From Umezawaea endophytica (GTDB lineage Bacteria; Actinomycetota; Actinomycetes; Mycobacteriales; Pseudonocardiaceae): DNA of 64,000 nucleotides. Location of the stretch: the NCBI RefSeq assembly GCF_025061645.1, contig NZ_JANYMP010000010.1:284141-348140 (forward strand), in the 5' to 3' direction. Each line of letters starts with the position of its first letter. The first letter of the stretch is position 1. This document shows, one piece after another, positions 47,860 through 56,146 of this stretch. Both the position numbers and the translations under genes were made by a program. The notes beneath the pieces were generated by a model. That model saw nothing but the letters and a program-made list of their open reading frames with translations, had not been told where the DNA came from and did not search any database.

Positions 47860-48860
47860 GACGCCCGCACCCTCGGGTCGAGGACCTGGTAGAGCAGGTC
47901 CGCCAGCACGTTCATCACGATCACCGAGCCCGCCAGCACCACGAACGTGCCCTGCAACAGCGGCAGGTCGGGCCCGGCGAGCGCCTCGTAGGTCAACAGC
48001 CCCAGACCCGGCCAGGAGTACACCGTCTCCACGGTGATCGCCCCGGTCACGACCAGGCCGATGTGCAGGAACACCAGCGTCACCGTCGGCAGCAGCGCGT
48101 TGGGCACCGCGTGGCGGCGCCGCACCTGGTCGTCGCGCAGCCCCTTGGCGCGCGCGGTCGTCAGGTAATCGGCGTTCATCTCCTCCAGCAGCGAGGACCG
48201 CATCACGAGCTGGTACTGGGCGTAGACCACCGCGATCAGCGTCAGGGACGGCAGCACCATGTGGTGGGCCACGTCCAGCGCCTGCGGCCAGAACCCCGGC
48301 GGGGTGCTGGAGAACCGCATCCCGCCACTGGGGAACAGGTCGCCGGTCACCATCGACAGCAGCATGCCCAGCCAGAACGCGGGCATCGCCCACCCGAGCA
48401 GCGCCACCCCCGTCGACGTCCGGTCGAACAGGCTGTCGCGCCGCCACGCGCCCCGGATGCCCAGCCACAGCCCGAGCGTCACCGCGATCAGCGTCGAGGT
48501 GCCCACCAGCAGCAGCGTCGGCCCGACCCGTTCCCCGATCAGCTCCGCCACCGTGCGCCGGTAGAACAGCGACGTGCCCATGTCACCCCGCAGCAGCCCG
48601 CCGACGTACTTGCCGAACTGCTCGACGATTGGCCGGTCGTAGCCGTGCAGCGCCCGCAGCTCCGCGATCTGCGCCTCGTCGACCTGGCGGCCCCTGGTCA
48701 TCGTGACCGTCGGGTCGCCGGGGATCATCCGGAACAGGAAGAACCCCAGCACCACCACGGCCGCCACCCCGGCCACCGCGCCGCCGAGCTTCCCCGCGAC
48801 GTGGCGCAGCACCCCGCCACCGCGCCGCGGGGAAGCCCCGAGCAGGGGCGGAGCGCTCAC
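47856..48860 (-). CDS. ABC transporter permease, DppB/OppB-type
   Basis: A 334-residue permease. A hydrophobic segment GAVAGVAAVVVLGFFLF is followed by RMIPGDPTVTMTRGRQVDEA, a DppB-type hallmark (R-x-x-P-G-D-P), and MGTSLFYRRTVAELIGERVG; TARAKGLRDDQVRRRHAVPN is the loop that contacts the ATPase. About six membrane segments. It overlaps its neighbours by four bases (GTGA) at both ends. Confidence 0.92.
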   Translation of the reverse strand: MSAPPLLGASPRRGGGVLRHVAGKLGGAVAGVAAVVVLGFFLFRMIPGDPTVTMTRGRQVDEAQIAELRALHGYDRPIVEQFGKYVGGLLRGDMGTSLFYRRTVAELIGERVGPTLLLVGTSTLIAVTLGLWLGIRGAWRRDSLFDRTSTGVALLGWAMPAFWLGMLLSMVTGDLFPSGGMRFSSTPPGFWPQALDVAHHMVLPSLTLIAVVYAQYQLVMRSSLLEEMNADYLTTARAKGLRDDQVRRRHAVPNALLPTVTLVFLHIGLVVTGAITVETVYSWPGLGLLTYEALAGPDLPLLQGTFVVLAGSVIVMNVLADLLYQVLDPRVRAS

Positions 48861-50632
48861 TCCCGGTCCCCGGCGGTCGCGCCGCGCCGCTTGGCCAGCA
48901 GCCACACGCCGCCGCCCACGAGCAGGACGACGACCACGATCCCGCCGATGAGCAGCCCGCTGGGCCCCGAGGACCCGGACGCCGCCGCCGCGGGCACCGC
49001 GCCGTAGTACCCCCACGCCCCGTTCTGCGCCATGATCACGCCACCGGGGTCGGGCTGGATCGTGAAGCTCGCGAACGTGTCGTTGCGGTGGGCCTCCAGC
49101 GCGCTGTCGTAGCCCAGCACGACCGCCGGGACCTGGTCGTAGAACCGCTGCTGCATCTGCTTGACCAGCTCCGACCGCTTGGCCTGGTCCAGCTCCGCGC
49201 CCTGCTTCGCGTACAGCTCGTCGTAGGTCGGGTCGCAGAAGAACGTGTCCGTGGTGCCGCTCGCGCTCGGCGACGCGGGCCGCGCGCCGCAGGTGTGCAG
49301 CGAGAGGATGAAGTCGGGGTCCGGGTTGGTGCCCCACCCGCTGAAGACGAGGTCGAACTTGCCCGCGACGCTGTACTCGTCGAGCAGCGTGTCCGCCACG
49401 ATCTGCACGTCCACCGCGATGCCGATCTCGGCCAGCGAACTCTTGACGTACTCGCCTGCCTGCTCGTCGTAGGCGCGGCTGGCGTGCCCGAGCAGCCGGA
49501 ACTTCAGCGGCCTGCCGTCCGGGCCGACCCTGGTCCCGTCCGAGCCCCTCGGGTACCCGGCCTGGTCGAGGTCGGTGTTGGCCGCGGCCGGGTCGAAGGG
49601 CCACGCCTTCGCGGGCGTGAGGTGGTAGTCCGGGAACACCGGCGGGATCAGCCCGGTGCCGCGCTCGGCGTACCCGCCGTTGACCCGCGCGATGATCGCG
49701 TCCAGGTCGATGGCCTTGGCCACGGCTTGGCGCACCTTCACGTCCTTGAGCGCCGGGTGCCCGTCGCCGATCGGCTCACCGGTCTTCGTGGCCGCCCCGG
49801 AGTTGAGCACCAGCTCGTTGAAGCGCCTGCCCTGCGCCTTGTTCAGGGTGATGTCGGACTTGCCCTTGAGCGAGTCGAACTGCGCCGGGCCCATCCGGTT
49901 GACCAGGTCCAGCTCGCCCTTGCCCAGCGCCTGCACCGCCGCGTCCACGGTCTTGTAGTAGACGAAGTGCAGCTCGTCGTACTTCGGCGCGCCCCGCCAG
50001 TAGTCCTTGTTCGCCTTCATCTTGATGAACTCGTTCGCCCGGTACTCCGACAGCACGAACGGGCCGCTGCTCACCGGTGCCGTGTCGTTCTTGAAGTCGG
50101 CGATCTTCCCGACGCCCTTCCAGACGTGCTCCGGGACGATCGGCACGTCCAGGGCCAGCATGGACGCCCGCGGCGCCGTCGTCTTGATCACGACCGTGCG
50201 GTCGTCGGGCGCCACCACCGACTCGAAGCCCGCCACGAAGCTGCCGTTGGCGGTCGCGGCGTCCGGGTCGGTCATCATCAGGTTGTAGGTGAAGGCGACG
50301 TCCCTGGCCGTGACCGGTTGGCCGTCGGACCACTTCTTGCCGTCGGGGACGGTGAACGTCCAGGTCAGGTTGTCCGCCGACTTCTCCCACGACTTGGCGA
50401 CGCCCTCGACGGGCCGCTGGTCCTTCGCGTCGTAGGCGGTCAGGTAGTCGTACATCAGGCGCCCGACCTCCGTGCTCGCCTGGTACGCGGCGAGGAACGG
50501 GTTGAGCGAGTCGATCTGCTGGACGATGGCCACCCTCAGCGTGACCGGTTGCTGTGCTTGGACGGGCGGTGCCAGTGGCACGACCACCAGGGCCGCCGCC
50601 CCCACCATCGATCCCAGACGCGTGATCCTCAC
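48857..50632 (-). CDS. ABC transporter substrate-binding protein with C-terminal anchor
   Basis: A 591-residue SBP_bac_5-type extracellular binding protein. Signal peptide VGAAALVVVPLAPPVQA, then the family strands: QIDSLNPFLAAYQASTEVGR, WTFTVPDGKKWSDGQPVTAR, DVAFTYNLM and RQAVAKAIDLDAIIARVNGG. Instead of a lipobox it is held by a C-terminal membrane segment (LLIGGIVVVVLLVGGGVWLL) followed by KRRG. It captures peptides or metal-chelate for the permeases. It heads the operon. The GTG at 50632 is followed downstream by the four-base overlap with the first permease gene. Confidence 0.92.
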   Translation of the reverse strand: MRITRLGSMVGAAALVVVPLAPPVQAQQPVTLRVAIVQQIDSLNPFLAAYQASTEVGRLMYDYLTAYDAKDQRPVEGVAKSWEKSADNLTWTFTVPDGKKWSDGQPVTARDVAFTYNLMMTDPDAATANGSFVAGFESVVAPDDRTVVIKTTAPRASMLALDVPIVPEHVWKGVGKIADFKNDTAPVSSGPFVLSEYRANEFIKMKANKDYWRGAPKYDELHFVYYKTVDAAVQALGKGELDLVNRMGPAQFDSLKGKSDITLNKAQGRRFNELVLNSGAATKTGEPIGDGHPALKDVKVRQAVAKAIDLDAIIARVNGGYAERGTGLIPPVFPDYHLTPAKAWPFDPAAANTDLDQAGYPRGSDGTRVGPDGRPLKFRLLGHASRAYDEQAGEYVKSSLAEIGIAVDVQIVADTLLDEYSVAGKFDLVFSGWGTNPDPDFILSLHTCGARPASPSASGTTDTFFCDPTYDELYAKQGAELDQAKRSELVKQMQQRFYDQVPAVVLGYDSALEAHRNDTFASFTIQPDPGGVIMAQNGAWGYYGAVPAAAASGSSGPSGLLIGGIVVVVLLVGGGVWLLAKRRGATAGDRE

Positions 50633-50690
50633 TTGGCTCTACCTCTCCCCAGAGTGTTGCCGCGCGAAACCAACCATCTACCCCATGATC

Positions 50691-50718
50691 TCGACAAAGA
50701 CCACCCACCGCCTAGTGT
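50691..50718 (+). promoter_or_regulatory. Promoter for the D-aminopeptidase gene, probably leaderless
   Basis: TCGACA (50691-50696), a 16-base spacer, TAGTGT (50713-50718), and the ATG at 50726 seven bases later. Confidence 0.5.
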
Positions 50719-50725
50719 GGCGGCC

Positions 50726-51541
50726 ATGCGGATCATGATCTCGGCGGACATGGAGGGCGCGACCGGCGTCACCTGCCCCGCCGACGTCGCCCCCGGAACC
50801 GAGCAGTGGCAGCGCTTCCGGCGGCTGTTCACCGGGGACGTCAACGCCGTCATCGGCGGGCTCGCCACCGAAGTCCTGGTCAACGAGGCGCACAACAGCC
50901 AGCGCAACCTGCTGCTGGAGGGCCTGGACCCGAGGGCCAGGATGCTCACCGGTCGGCACAAGCCGCTGTCGATGATGCAGGGGATCGACACCGGTGTGCA
51001 CGGGGTCGTCTTCCTCGGTTACCACACCGGCGCGGGCGAGGACGGGGTCCTCGCGCACACCTACCTGGAGAACTCGATCACCCAGGTCCGGCTCGACGGC
51101 GTGCCCGCGAGCGAGGGCAGGCTCAACGCCGCGCTGGCGGCCGAATACGGTGTGCCGGTGCTCCTGGTGTCCGGCGACGACAAGACCTGCGAGGACGCCG
51201 CCGACTACGCGCCCGCGGCGGAACTCGTGCCGGTCAAGGAGTGCGTCAGCCGCTACGCCGCGATCTGCGACCCTCCCGAGATCACCTCCGAGCGCCTCAC
51301 CGCGGGCGCCCGCCGCGCCGTCCGCCGCGCGGGCCCGGTCGCGCCGGTGACCGGAGAGCGCTGGATCGAGGTCGACTTCGACGCCACGCACCTCGCGCAC
51401 GCCGCCGCCGTCATCCCCACCGTGGAGCTGATCGGCACCCGCACGGTCGGGTTCGACGCGGCCACCATGACCGACGCCATGAAGGCGTTCAAGATCGTCA
51501 CCGCCATCGCGGCGGGAGCGGTGGAGGCGGAGTATGGCTGA
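50726..51541 (+). CDS. dppA: M55-family D-aminopeptidase (DppA-like)
   Basis: A 271-residue zinc peptidase. MRIMISADMEGATGVTCPAD carries the metal ligands D8 and E10; VNEAHNSQRNLLLEGLDPRA and GYHTGAG with a His continue the active site; TYLENSITQVRLDGVPASEG is the family middle. DppA of Bacillus cuts D-Ala-containing dipeptides and its gene is linked to a dpp transporter, as here (divergent, 93 bp apart). This supports a peptide, perhaps cell-wall peptide, substrate for the transporter. Overlaps the M20 gene by eight bases. Confidence 0.9.
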   Translation: MRIMISADMEGATGVTCPADVAPGTEQWQRFRRLFTGDVNAVIGGLATEVLVNEAHNSQRNLLLEGLDPRARMLTGRHKPLSMMQGIDTGVHGVVFLGYHTGAGEDGVLAHTYLENSITQVRLDGVPASEGRLNAALAAEYGVPVLLVSGDDKTCEDAADYAPAAELVPVKECVSRYAAICDPPEITSERLTAGARRAVRRAGPVAPVTGERWIEVDFDATHLAHAAAVIPTVELIGTRTVGFDAATMTDAMKAFKIVTAIAAGAVEAEYG

Positions 51542-52820
51542 GGACGTCGTCGACCTGTGCGCGTCGCTGATCAGGATCGACACCACCAACCGGGGCGGCG
51601 GGAACGCCGAGGGCGAACGCGAGGCGGCGGAGTTCGTCGCCGCCCACCTCGCCGCGCTGGGGGTCGAGCCGACCTTGTTCGAACCCGCGCCGCGCCGCAC
51701 CAACGTGGTCGCGCGCGTCCCCGGCAGCGACCCGACGCTGCCCGCGCTGCTCGTGCAGGCGCACCTGGACGTCGTGCCCGCCGACCCGGCCGAGTGGACC
51801 GTGCCGCCGTTCTCCGGCGAGCTGCGCGACGGCTACCTGTGGGGCCGCGGCTCGGTGGACATGAAGGACATGGTCGCGATGGTCCTGTCCGTGCTGTCGA
51901 CCTGGTCGCGCGAGGGCAGGGGACCGCGCCGCGACCTCGTGCTGGCGTTCGTCGCCGACGAGGAGGACCAGGGCGAGTTCGGCGCCCAGTACCTCGTCGA
52001 CCACCAGCCGCACCTGTTCGCCGACTGCGCCGCCGCCATCAGCGAGTCCGGCGGCTACTCCTACCGCGTCGGCGACCGGCGCGTGTACCCCGTCGGCACC
52101 GCCGAGCGCGGCACCTCGCACCTCAGGCTCACCGCCCGCGGCCGCGCGGGCCACGGGTCGCGCCGCAACGAGGACAACGCCGTGGTCACCCTGGCCAACG
52201 CGCTGGCCCGGCTGGCCGCCTACCGCCACCCCGTGCGGCTGACGCCGACCGTGGAGGCGTTCATCGTCCGCACCGGCGAGGCGCTGGGCGTCGAGGTGGA
52301 CCTCGACGACGTCGACGCCACCCTCGCCCGCCTCGGGCCCGCGGGCGCGCTGGCCGAGTCGACCGTCCGCAACAGCACCACCCCGACGATGCTGTCGGCC
52401 GGGTACAAGGTCAACGTCATCCCCGGCACCGCCACCGCGCACGTCGACGTCCGCACCCTGCCCGGCACCGTGGACGAGCTGATGACCACCATCGACAGCC
52501 TCATCGGCCCGAACGTGACCCGCGAGTTCCTCGAGCACCTGCCGCCCGTGCAGGCCCCGATCGACTCGCCGTGGTTCACCGCCATGGCCGACGCCCTGCG
52601 CTCCGAGGACCCCGACGCCGTCGTCGTCCCGTACTGCATGGGCGGCGGCACCGACGCCAAGGCGTTCAGCACCCTGGGCATCGACTGCTACGGCTTCGCC
52701 CCGCTGCTGCTGCCCGACGGCTACGACTACCGCGCCATGGCGCACGGCGTGGACGAACGCGTCCCCGTGGAAGGCCTGCGCTTCGGCACCCGCGTCCTGG
52801 ACCACCTGCTGTCGCGCTAG
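51534..52820 (+). CDS. M20-family metallopeptidase
   Basis: A 428-residue di-zinc peptidase. LVQAHLDVVPADPAEWTVPP gives the first metal His-x-Asp, GRGSVDMKDMVAMVL the bridging Asp, and VADEEDQGEFGAQYLVDHQP the catalytic and metal Glu. GRAGHGSRRNEDNAVV is the dimer-domain His region and MGGGTDAKAFSTLGI closes the active site. It could act as an aminoacylase or dipeptidase. The ATG overlaps the DppA stop region by eight bases, so the two are co-translated: import by the Dpp system, then hydrolysis by these two enzymes. Confidence 0.91.
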   Translation: MAEDVVDLCASLIRIDTTNRGGGNAEGEREAAEFVAAHLAALGVEPTLFEPAPRRTNVVARVPGSDPTLPALLVQAHLDVVPADPAEWTVPPFSGELRDGYLWGRGSVDMKDMVAMVLSVLSTWSREGRGPRRDLVLAFVADEEDQGEFGAQYLVDHQPHLFADCAAAISESGGYSYRVGDRRVYPVGTAERGTSHLRLTARGRAGHGSRRNEDNAVVTLANALARLAAYRHPVRLTPTVEAFIVRTGEALGVEVDLDDVDATLARLGPAGALAESTVRNSTTPTMLSAGYKVNVIPGTATAHVDVRTLPGTVDELMTTIDSLIGPNVTREFLEHLPPVQAPIDSPWFTAMADALRSEDPDAVVVPYCMGGGTDAKAFSTLGIDCYGFAPLLLPDGYDYRAMAHGVDERVPVEGLRFGTRVLDHLLSR

Positions 52821-53401
52821 GAGCCGTCCGCCGGGCTCGACCCCGTCGACGACAGGGCGCGCAGATCGTCGAAGGCCCGCACCAGGTGCGCGTCCAGGCC
52901 CGGCGCCGGGTCGTCGATCCAGACCTGGACCGCGTGCTGGTAGGCGGCCCAGCCGGTCCGTGCGGCCAGGTCCGCGACCCCGGCGCCGACCCCGCGCCGC
53001 CGCAGGGCGTCCACCACGGCCTCCGTGAGCCACGCGTGCTTGGCCAGCTCGCGTTCGCGGAGCGCGGGCGTCTCCGCGACGACCCGCCACCGCGGTTCGG
53101 CGAACGGGCGGCTGGCCTCCAGCCCGCGCGCCGACTCGCGGAAGGCACGCAGCAGCACCTCGAACGGCTCCAGCCCGGCGGGCGCGTCGACCACCGCCCG
53201 CGTCAGCGCGGCGCGCAGCTCGGCCTCGCCGTCGAAGAGCACCTCGCGCTTGTCGGGGAAGTGCCGGAAGAAGGTGCGCTCGTTGACCCCGGCCCGCGCG
53301 GCGATCTCCGCCGCCGTGGTCCGGTCGAACCCCCGCTCCCGGTAGAGCTCCAACGCCGCCTCGCGCAGGCGGCGGCGCGCTTCGGCTCCGCTTCGTGGCA
53401 C
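52817..53401 (-). CDS. TetR-family regulator
   Basis: A 194-residue regulator. The HTH is ALELYRERGFDRTTAAEIAA, then RAGVNERTFFRHFPDKREVL. The ligand domain has AFRESARGLEASRPFAEP and ELAKHAWLTEAVVDALRRRG. I place the start at the GTG at 53401 because the segment 53422-53456 upstream repeats the operator half-sites; the longer frame to 53440 would use an ATG inside that segment. The divergent NAD-dependent epimerase gene at 53524 is its likely target. The last four bases overlap the stop of the M20 gene. Confidence 0.87.
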   Translation of the reverse strand: MPRSGAEARRRLREAALELYRERGFDRTTAAEIAARAGVNERTFFRHFPDKREVLFDGEAELRAALTRAVVDAPAGLEPFEVLLRAFRESARGLEASRPFAEPRWRVVAETPALRERELAKHAWLTEAVVDALRRRGVGAGVADLAARTGWAAYQHAVQVWIDDPAPGLDAHLVRAFDDLRALSSTGSSPADGS

Positions 53402-53468
53402 CGTCCGAGGATAGCGCGTTCCGCCAGTGACTGACGTCATGTTGTGCCAGCCGCTGACGTTACGCGTA

Positions 53469-53508
53469 GTGTCAGTGACTGGCACTACTTAGTGCCAGTC
53501 ACTGACAC
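53469..53508. promoter_or_regulatory. 40-bp operator with perfect 18-bp arms
   Basis: Arm AGTGCCAGTCACTGACAC (53491-53508) is the exact reverse complement of 53469-53486, with a four-base centre. It lies 16 bases before the ATG at 53524 and in the TetR promoter region; further AGTGACTG half-site copies lie at about 53425-53456. Confidence 0.8.
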
Positions 53509-53523
53509 AACCGGGAGTGTCCC

Positions 53524-54582
53524 ATGCACGTCTTCGTCACCGGCGGCACCGGCCAGACCGGCCCCACCGTCGTCGCCGAACTCCTCGCGGCGGGCCACAC
53601 CGTCACCGGCCTGGCCCGCTCGGACGCCGCCGCCGCGCGACTGGAGGCTCTGGGCGCCGCACCGCACCGCGGCGGTCTTGACGGCCTCGACGCCCTCAAC
53701 CACGGCGCCGAGGCCGCCGACGGCGTCCTGCACATGGCCTACGGCGGCGACTTCGCCGATCCCGACGACCTCGCCCGCCGCGACCGCGCCGCGATCGAGG
53801 CGCTCGGACGGGCGCTGGTCGGAACCGGCAAACCGCTCGTCAGCACCTCGGGCACGCTGGTGACGACGGCGGGCCGGGTCAGCACCGAACAGGACGCGCC
53901 CGACCCCGACTCGGTCGCCGCCTTCCGCGTCCACGGCGAGCGCGCCTGCCTGGGCTTCGCCGACCACGGGGTCCGAGCCTGCGTCGTGCGACTAGCGCCG
54001 ACCGTGCACGGCCCCGGCGACCACGGGTTCATCCCGGCCCTCATCGCCGCCGCCCGCCGAGCGGGCGTCTCGGCCTACATCGGGGACGGCGCCAACCGGT
54101 GGCCCGCCGTCCACCGCTCCGACGCCGCCGTCCTCTTCCGCCTGGCGCTGGAGAAGGCCCCGGCGGGCAGCGTGCTGCACGGCGCGGGCGAAAGCGCCGT
54201 CACGATCAGGAGCGTCGCCGAGCAGATCGCCCGGACGCTCGACGTCCCCACCACCTCGCTCACCCCCGACCAGGCCGCCGAGCACCTCGGGAACCCGTTC
54301 CTGGCCCGGTTCTTCGCCCTGGACGTGCCGGTCTCCAGCGAACGCACCCGCGTGCTCCTCGGCTGGGCGCCACGGCACCCGACCCTGCTCGAAGACCTCG
54401 ACACCGGCGACTACTTCACCCCGCGGGCGGGCGACCGCGCCGAGGAGATCTGGCTGACCGGCCCCCGGCACGGCACGATTCACCCGAGCACGGTCTCGCT
54501 GCCCCAGCCGGGGTCACCGCCCGCCGCGAACCGGACCCACGCGTCCCGCAGCCGCGTGTCCTCCCGACGGCCGAACGCGTAG
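53524..54582 (+). CDS. NAD-dependent epimerase/dehydratase-like extended SDR
   Basis: A 352-residue protein. The first 300 residues are an extended SDR: MHVFVTGGTGQTGPTVVAEL (G-x-x-G-x-x-G), LARSDAAAARLEALGAAPHR, GALVGTGKPLVSTSGTLVTT and VVRLAPTVHGPGDHGFIPAL; the family end is near TLLEDLDTGDYF. The last 50 residues (from about TPRAGDRAEE) have no family resemblance and are read from the antisense of the carboxylesterase gene, a 103-bp overlap. The usual Y-x3-K is not obvious, so the reaction is unclear. Expression is probably released from TetR (52817) by its ligand. Confidence 0.85.
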   Translation: MHVFVTGGTGQTGPTVVAELLAAGHTVTGLARSDAAAARLEALGAAPHRGGLDGLDALNHGAEAADGVLHMAYGGDFADPDDLARRDRAAIEALGRALVGTGKPLVSTSGTLVTTAGRVSTEQDAPDPDSVAAFRVHGERACLGFADHGVRACVVRLAPTVHGPGDHGFIPALIAAARRAGVSAYIGDGANRWPAVHRSDAAVLFRLALEKAPAGSVLHGAGESAVTIRSVAEQIARTLDVPTTSLTPDQAAEHLGNPFLARFFALDVPVSSERTRVLLGWAPRHPTLLEDLDTGDYFTPRAGDRAEEIWLTGPRHGTIHPSTVSLPQPGSPPAANRTHASRSRVSSRRPNA

Positions 54583-55478
54583 GCGATCTCGTCGTTGTGC
54601 CGCGCGGGCGGGATCGCGAAGCGCAGCAGGTGGGCACGGGGGTGCCGGGCGGCCAGCGCCCGCACGGGCTCGGTGAACAGCGGTTCCTCGTTCGCCGTGT
54701 GGCACAGCAGCAGCGGCACGGCGTCCGGCACGCCCGAGAGTGGACTCGCCTCCAGCACCGGCTGGTAGGTCGCCCCCGCCCGGTCGGACGCCGCGACGGT
54801 GACGGCGGGCGTGTCCAGCGGGAACCCGGCGAACCGGGCCGCCGCCTCGGCGGGGGTGAAGCGCAGGTCCGGGGGACTGTGCAGGATCGCCCGGTCGAGC
54901 AGGCCCGTCCCGGTCAGGCACGCGACCGACGTCGCGCCCGACGACTGGCCCGCCGCGGTGACCAGCGCCGGGTCGCCGCCGAACGCCGCGATCTCCTCCC
55001 GCACCCACCGCAACGCCGCGGCCAGGTCGAGCAGTCCCCGGTTGTCCGGGAACCCGGCCACGTGCCCGAACCCCTCGAACCCGAGCCGGTGGTTCCCCGT
55101 CACCACCACCAGCCCGCGCCGGGCCAACGCGGTCCCGTCGAAGTCCCGCTGAGCCCCGGACCCGAACGCGTTCGCCCCGCCGTGCACCCAGAACAGGACC
55201 GGCAGACCGCGGGCGCCGACCGGGGCCCACACGTTGACGGTGAGCACGTCCACCTCGCCGGGCCGCCAGCGCGGCAGCCCATCGATCACCGCCGACTGGG
55301 GCGCCACCGGCCCGAACCGCGTGCAGTCCCGCACCCCCGACCACCCGGCGACCGGGCGGGGAGGGGCGAAGCGCAGTAGGCCGAACGGGGGTTCGCCGAA
55401 CGGGATCCCGAGGTGCGCGACCACGTCCGGCGCCGCCGCGAACCCCCTGACCCGACCGCTGCCGATCATCACGTCCAC
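54480..55478 (-). CDS. Type-B carboxylesterase, short form
   Basis: A 332-residue carboxylesterase, about 150 residues shorter than usual. LGIPFGEPPFGLLRFAPPRP, VLFWVHGGANAFGSGAQRDF and TAAGQSSGATSVACLTGTG (nucleophile Ser in G-Q-S-S-G) are intact; the His lies in ARHNDEIAYAFGRRED. The acidic member was not certain, and the missing part is the lid/regulatory region in the middle. It would hydrolyse a carboxylic ester in the cytoplasm. The GTG at 55478 has CAGG ten bases upstream; a TTG at 55487 is in frame. The 3' end overlaps the converging epimerase-like gene. Confidence 0.83.
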   Translation of the reverse strand: MDVMIGSGRVRGFAAAPDVVAHLGIPFGEPPFGLLRFAPPRPVAGWSGVRDCTRFGPVAPQSAVIDGLPRWRPGEVDVLTVNVWAPVGARGLPVLFWVHGGANAFGSGAQRDFDGTALARRGLVVVTGNHRLGFEGFGHVAGFPDNRGLLDLAAALRWVREEIAAFGGDPALVTAAGQSSGATSVACLTGTGLLDRAILHSPPDLRFTPAEAAARFAGFPLDTPAVTVAASDRAGATYQPVLEASPLSGVPDAVPLLLCHTANEEPLFTEPVRALAARHPRAHLLRFAIPPARHNDEIAYAFGRREDTRLRDAWVRFAAGGDPGWGSETVLG

Positions 55479-55615
55479 GGTGGTCAACCTGCCCGAAAAC
55501 GGTGGTCACCGCACCCGATTCATGCCCGAATCTCCTCACTATCCGCACATGAGCCACAGACAGTCACCTGCTGTAACACCTTCCCATCCGCCGAAAGGTG
55601 CCTATAGTTGTCACG

Positions 55616-56146
55616 ATGGGTCACATTTCGGAAGTCCTCGACCGGCTCCGCCAGGCCGCCTCCGACGGCCGGATCGATCTCGTCGTGACCGAGCGGGCCC
55701 CCGGCGCGCCGGTGCTCGTGGGACCGCCCGGCTACACGACCCTGCTGGCCGAGCACGGCTGCGTCTCGTGCCACCGCGAGTACGCCGGAGTGACGGTCCG
55801 CTTCGCCGTGGTCGACGAGAAGGGCGTCGAGGCCCTCAACGGCGACCTCGTCCACCCGCCGCGCCCCGGCATGTCCACGGCCCACCTCCTGGCGTTCGCC
55901 GAGGCGGGCGACGACGCCGCGTGGTGCTTCGACATCACCGAGGAGACCTGCCCGGTCTACTACGTGCACCGCGCCGAGCCCAAGGCCCGCCGAGCCGACA
56001 CCGGCGCCTGGGAGAACCCCGCCGACGCGGCACCGGACTTCCCGTCCTTCGACGCCTGGTTCGACGCCCTGGCCGACGCGTTCACCGCCGCGAACCCCCC
56101 GCGCTGGTTCCCCTACCTGGGCGAACCCGGCCTAACGTTCACCTGA
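55616..56146 (+). CDS. Hypothetical protein, possibly SMI1/KNR4 (SUKH)-like
   Basis: A 176-residue protein. The middle, TAHLLAFAEAGDDAAWCFDI, and the end, DFPSFDAWFDALADAFTA, have the rhythm of SUKH/SMI1 proteins, which often serve as immunity proteins; the resemblance is weak. HGCVSCHREYAG contains a C-x2-C-H that might bind metal. The ATG at 55616 begins MGHISEVLDRL. No toxin gene is adjacent. The 3' end overlaps the aldo-keto reductase by 15 bp. Confidence 0.6.
   Translation: MGHISEVLDRLRQAASDGRIDLVVTERAPGAPVLVGPPGYTTLLAEHGCVSCHREYAGVTVRFAVVDEKGVEALNGDLVHPPRPGMSTAHLLAFAEAGDDAAWCFDITEETCPVYYVHRAEPKARRADTGAWENPADAAPDFPSFDAWFDALADAFTAANPPRWFPYLGEPGLTFT

Noticed and set aside
43580-50632. A complete siderophore gene cluster.
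   Set aside because: Only the NIS synthetase is present; no ornithine/lysine hydroxylase, decarboxylase, acyltransferase or ferric reductase is nearby.
49088-50725. A long + strand frame continuous with the DppA gene.
   Set aside because: Only the part from the ATG at 50726 has the M55 family pattern; the rest is antisense to the binding protein.
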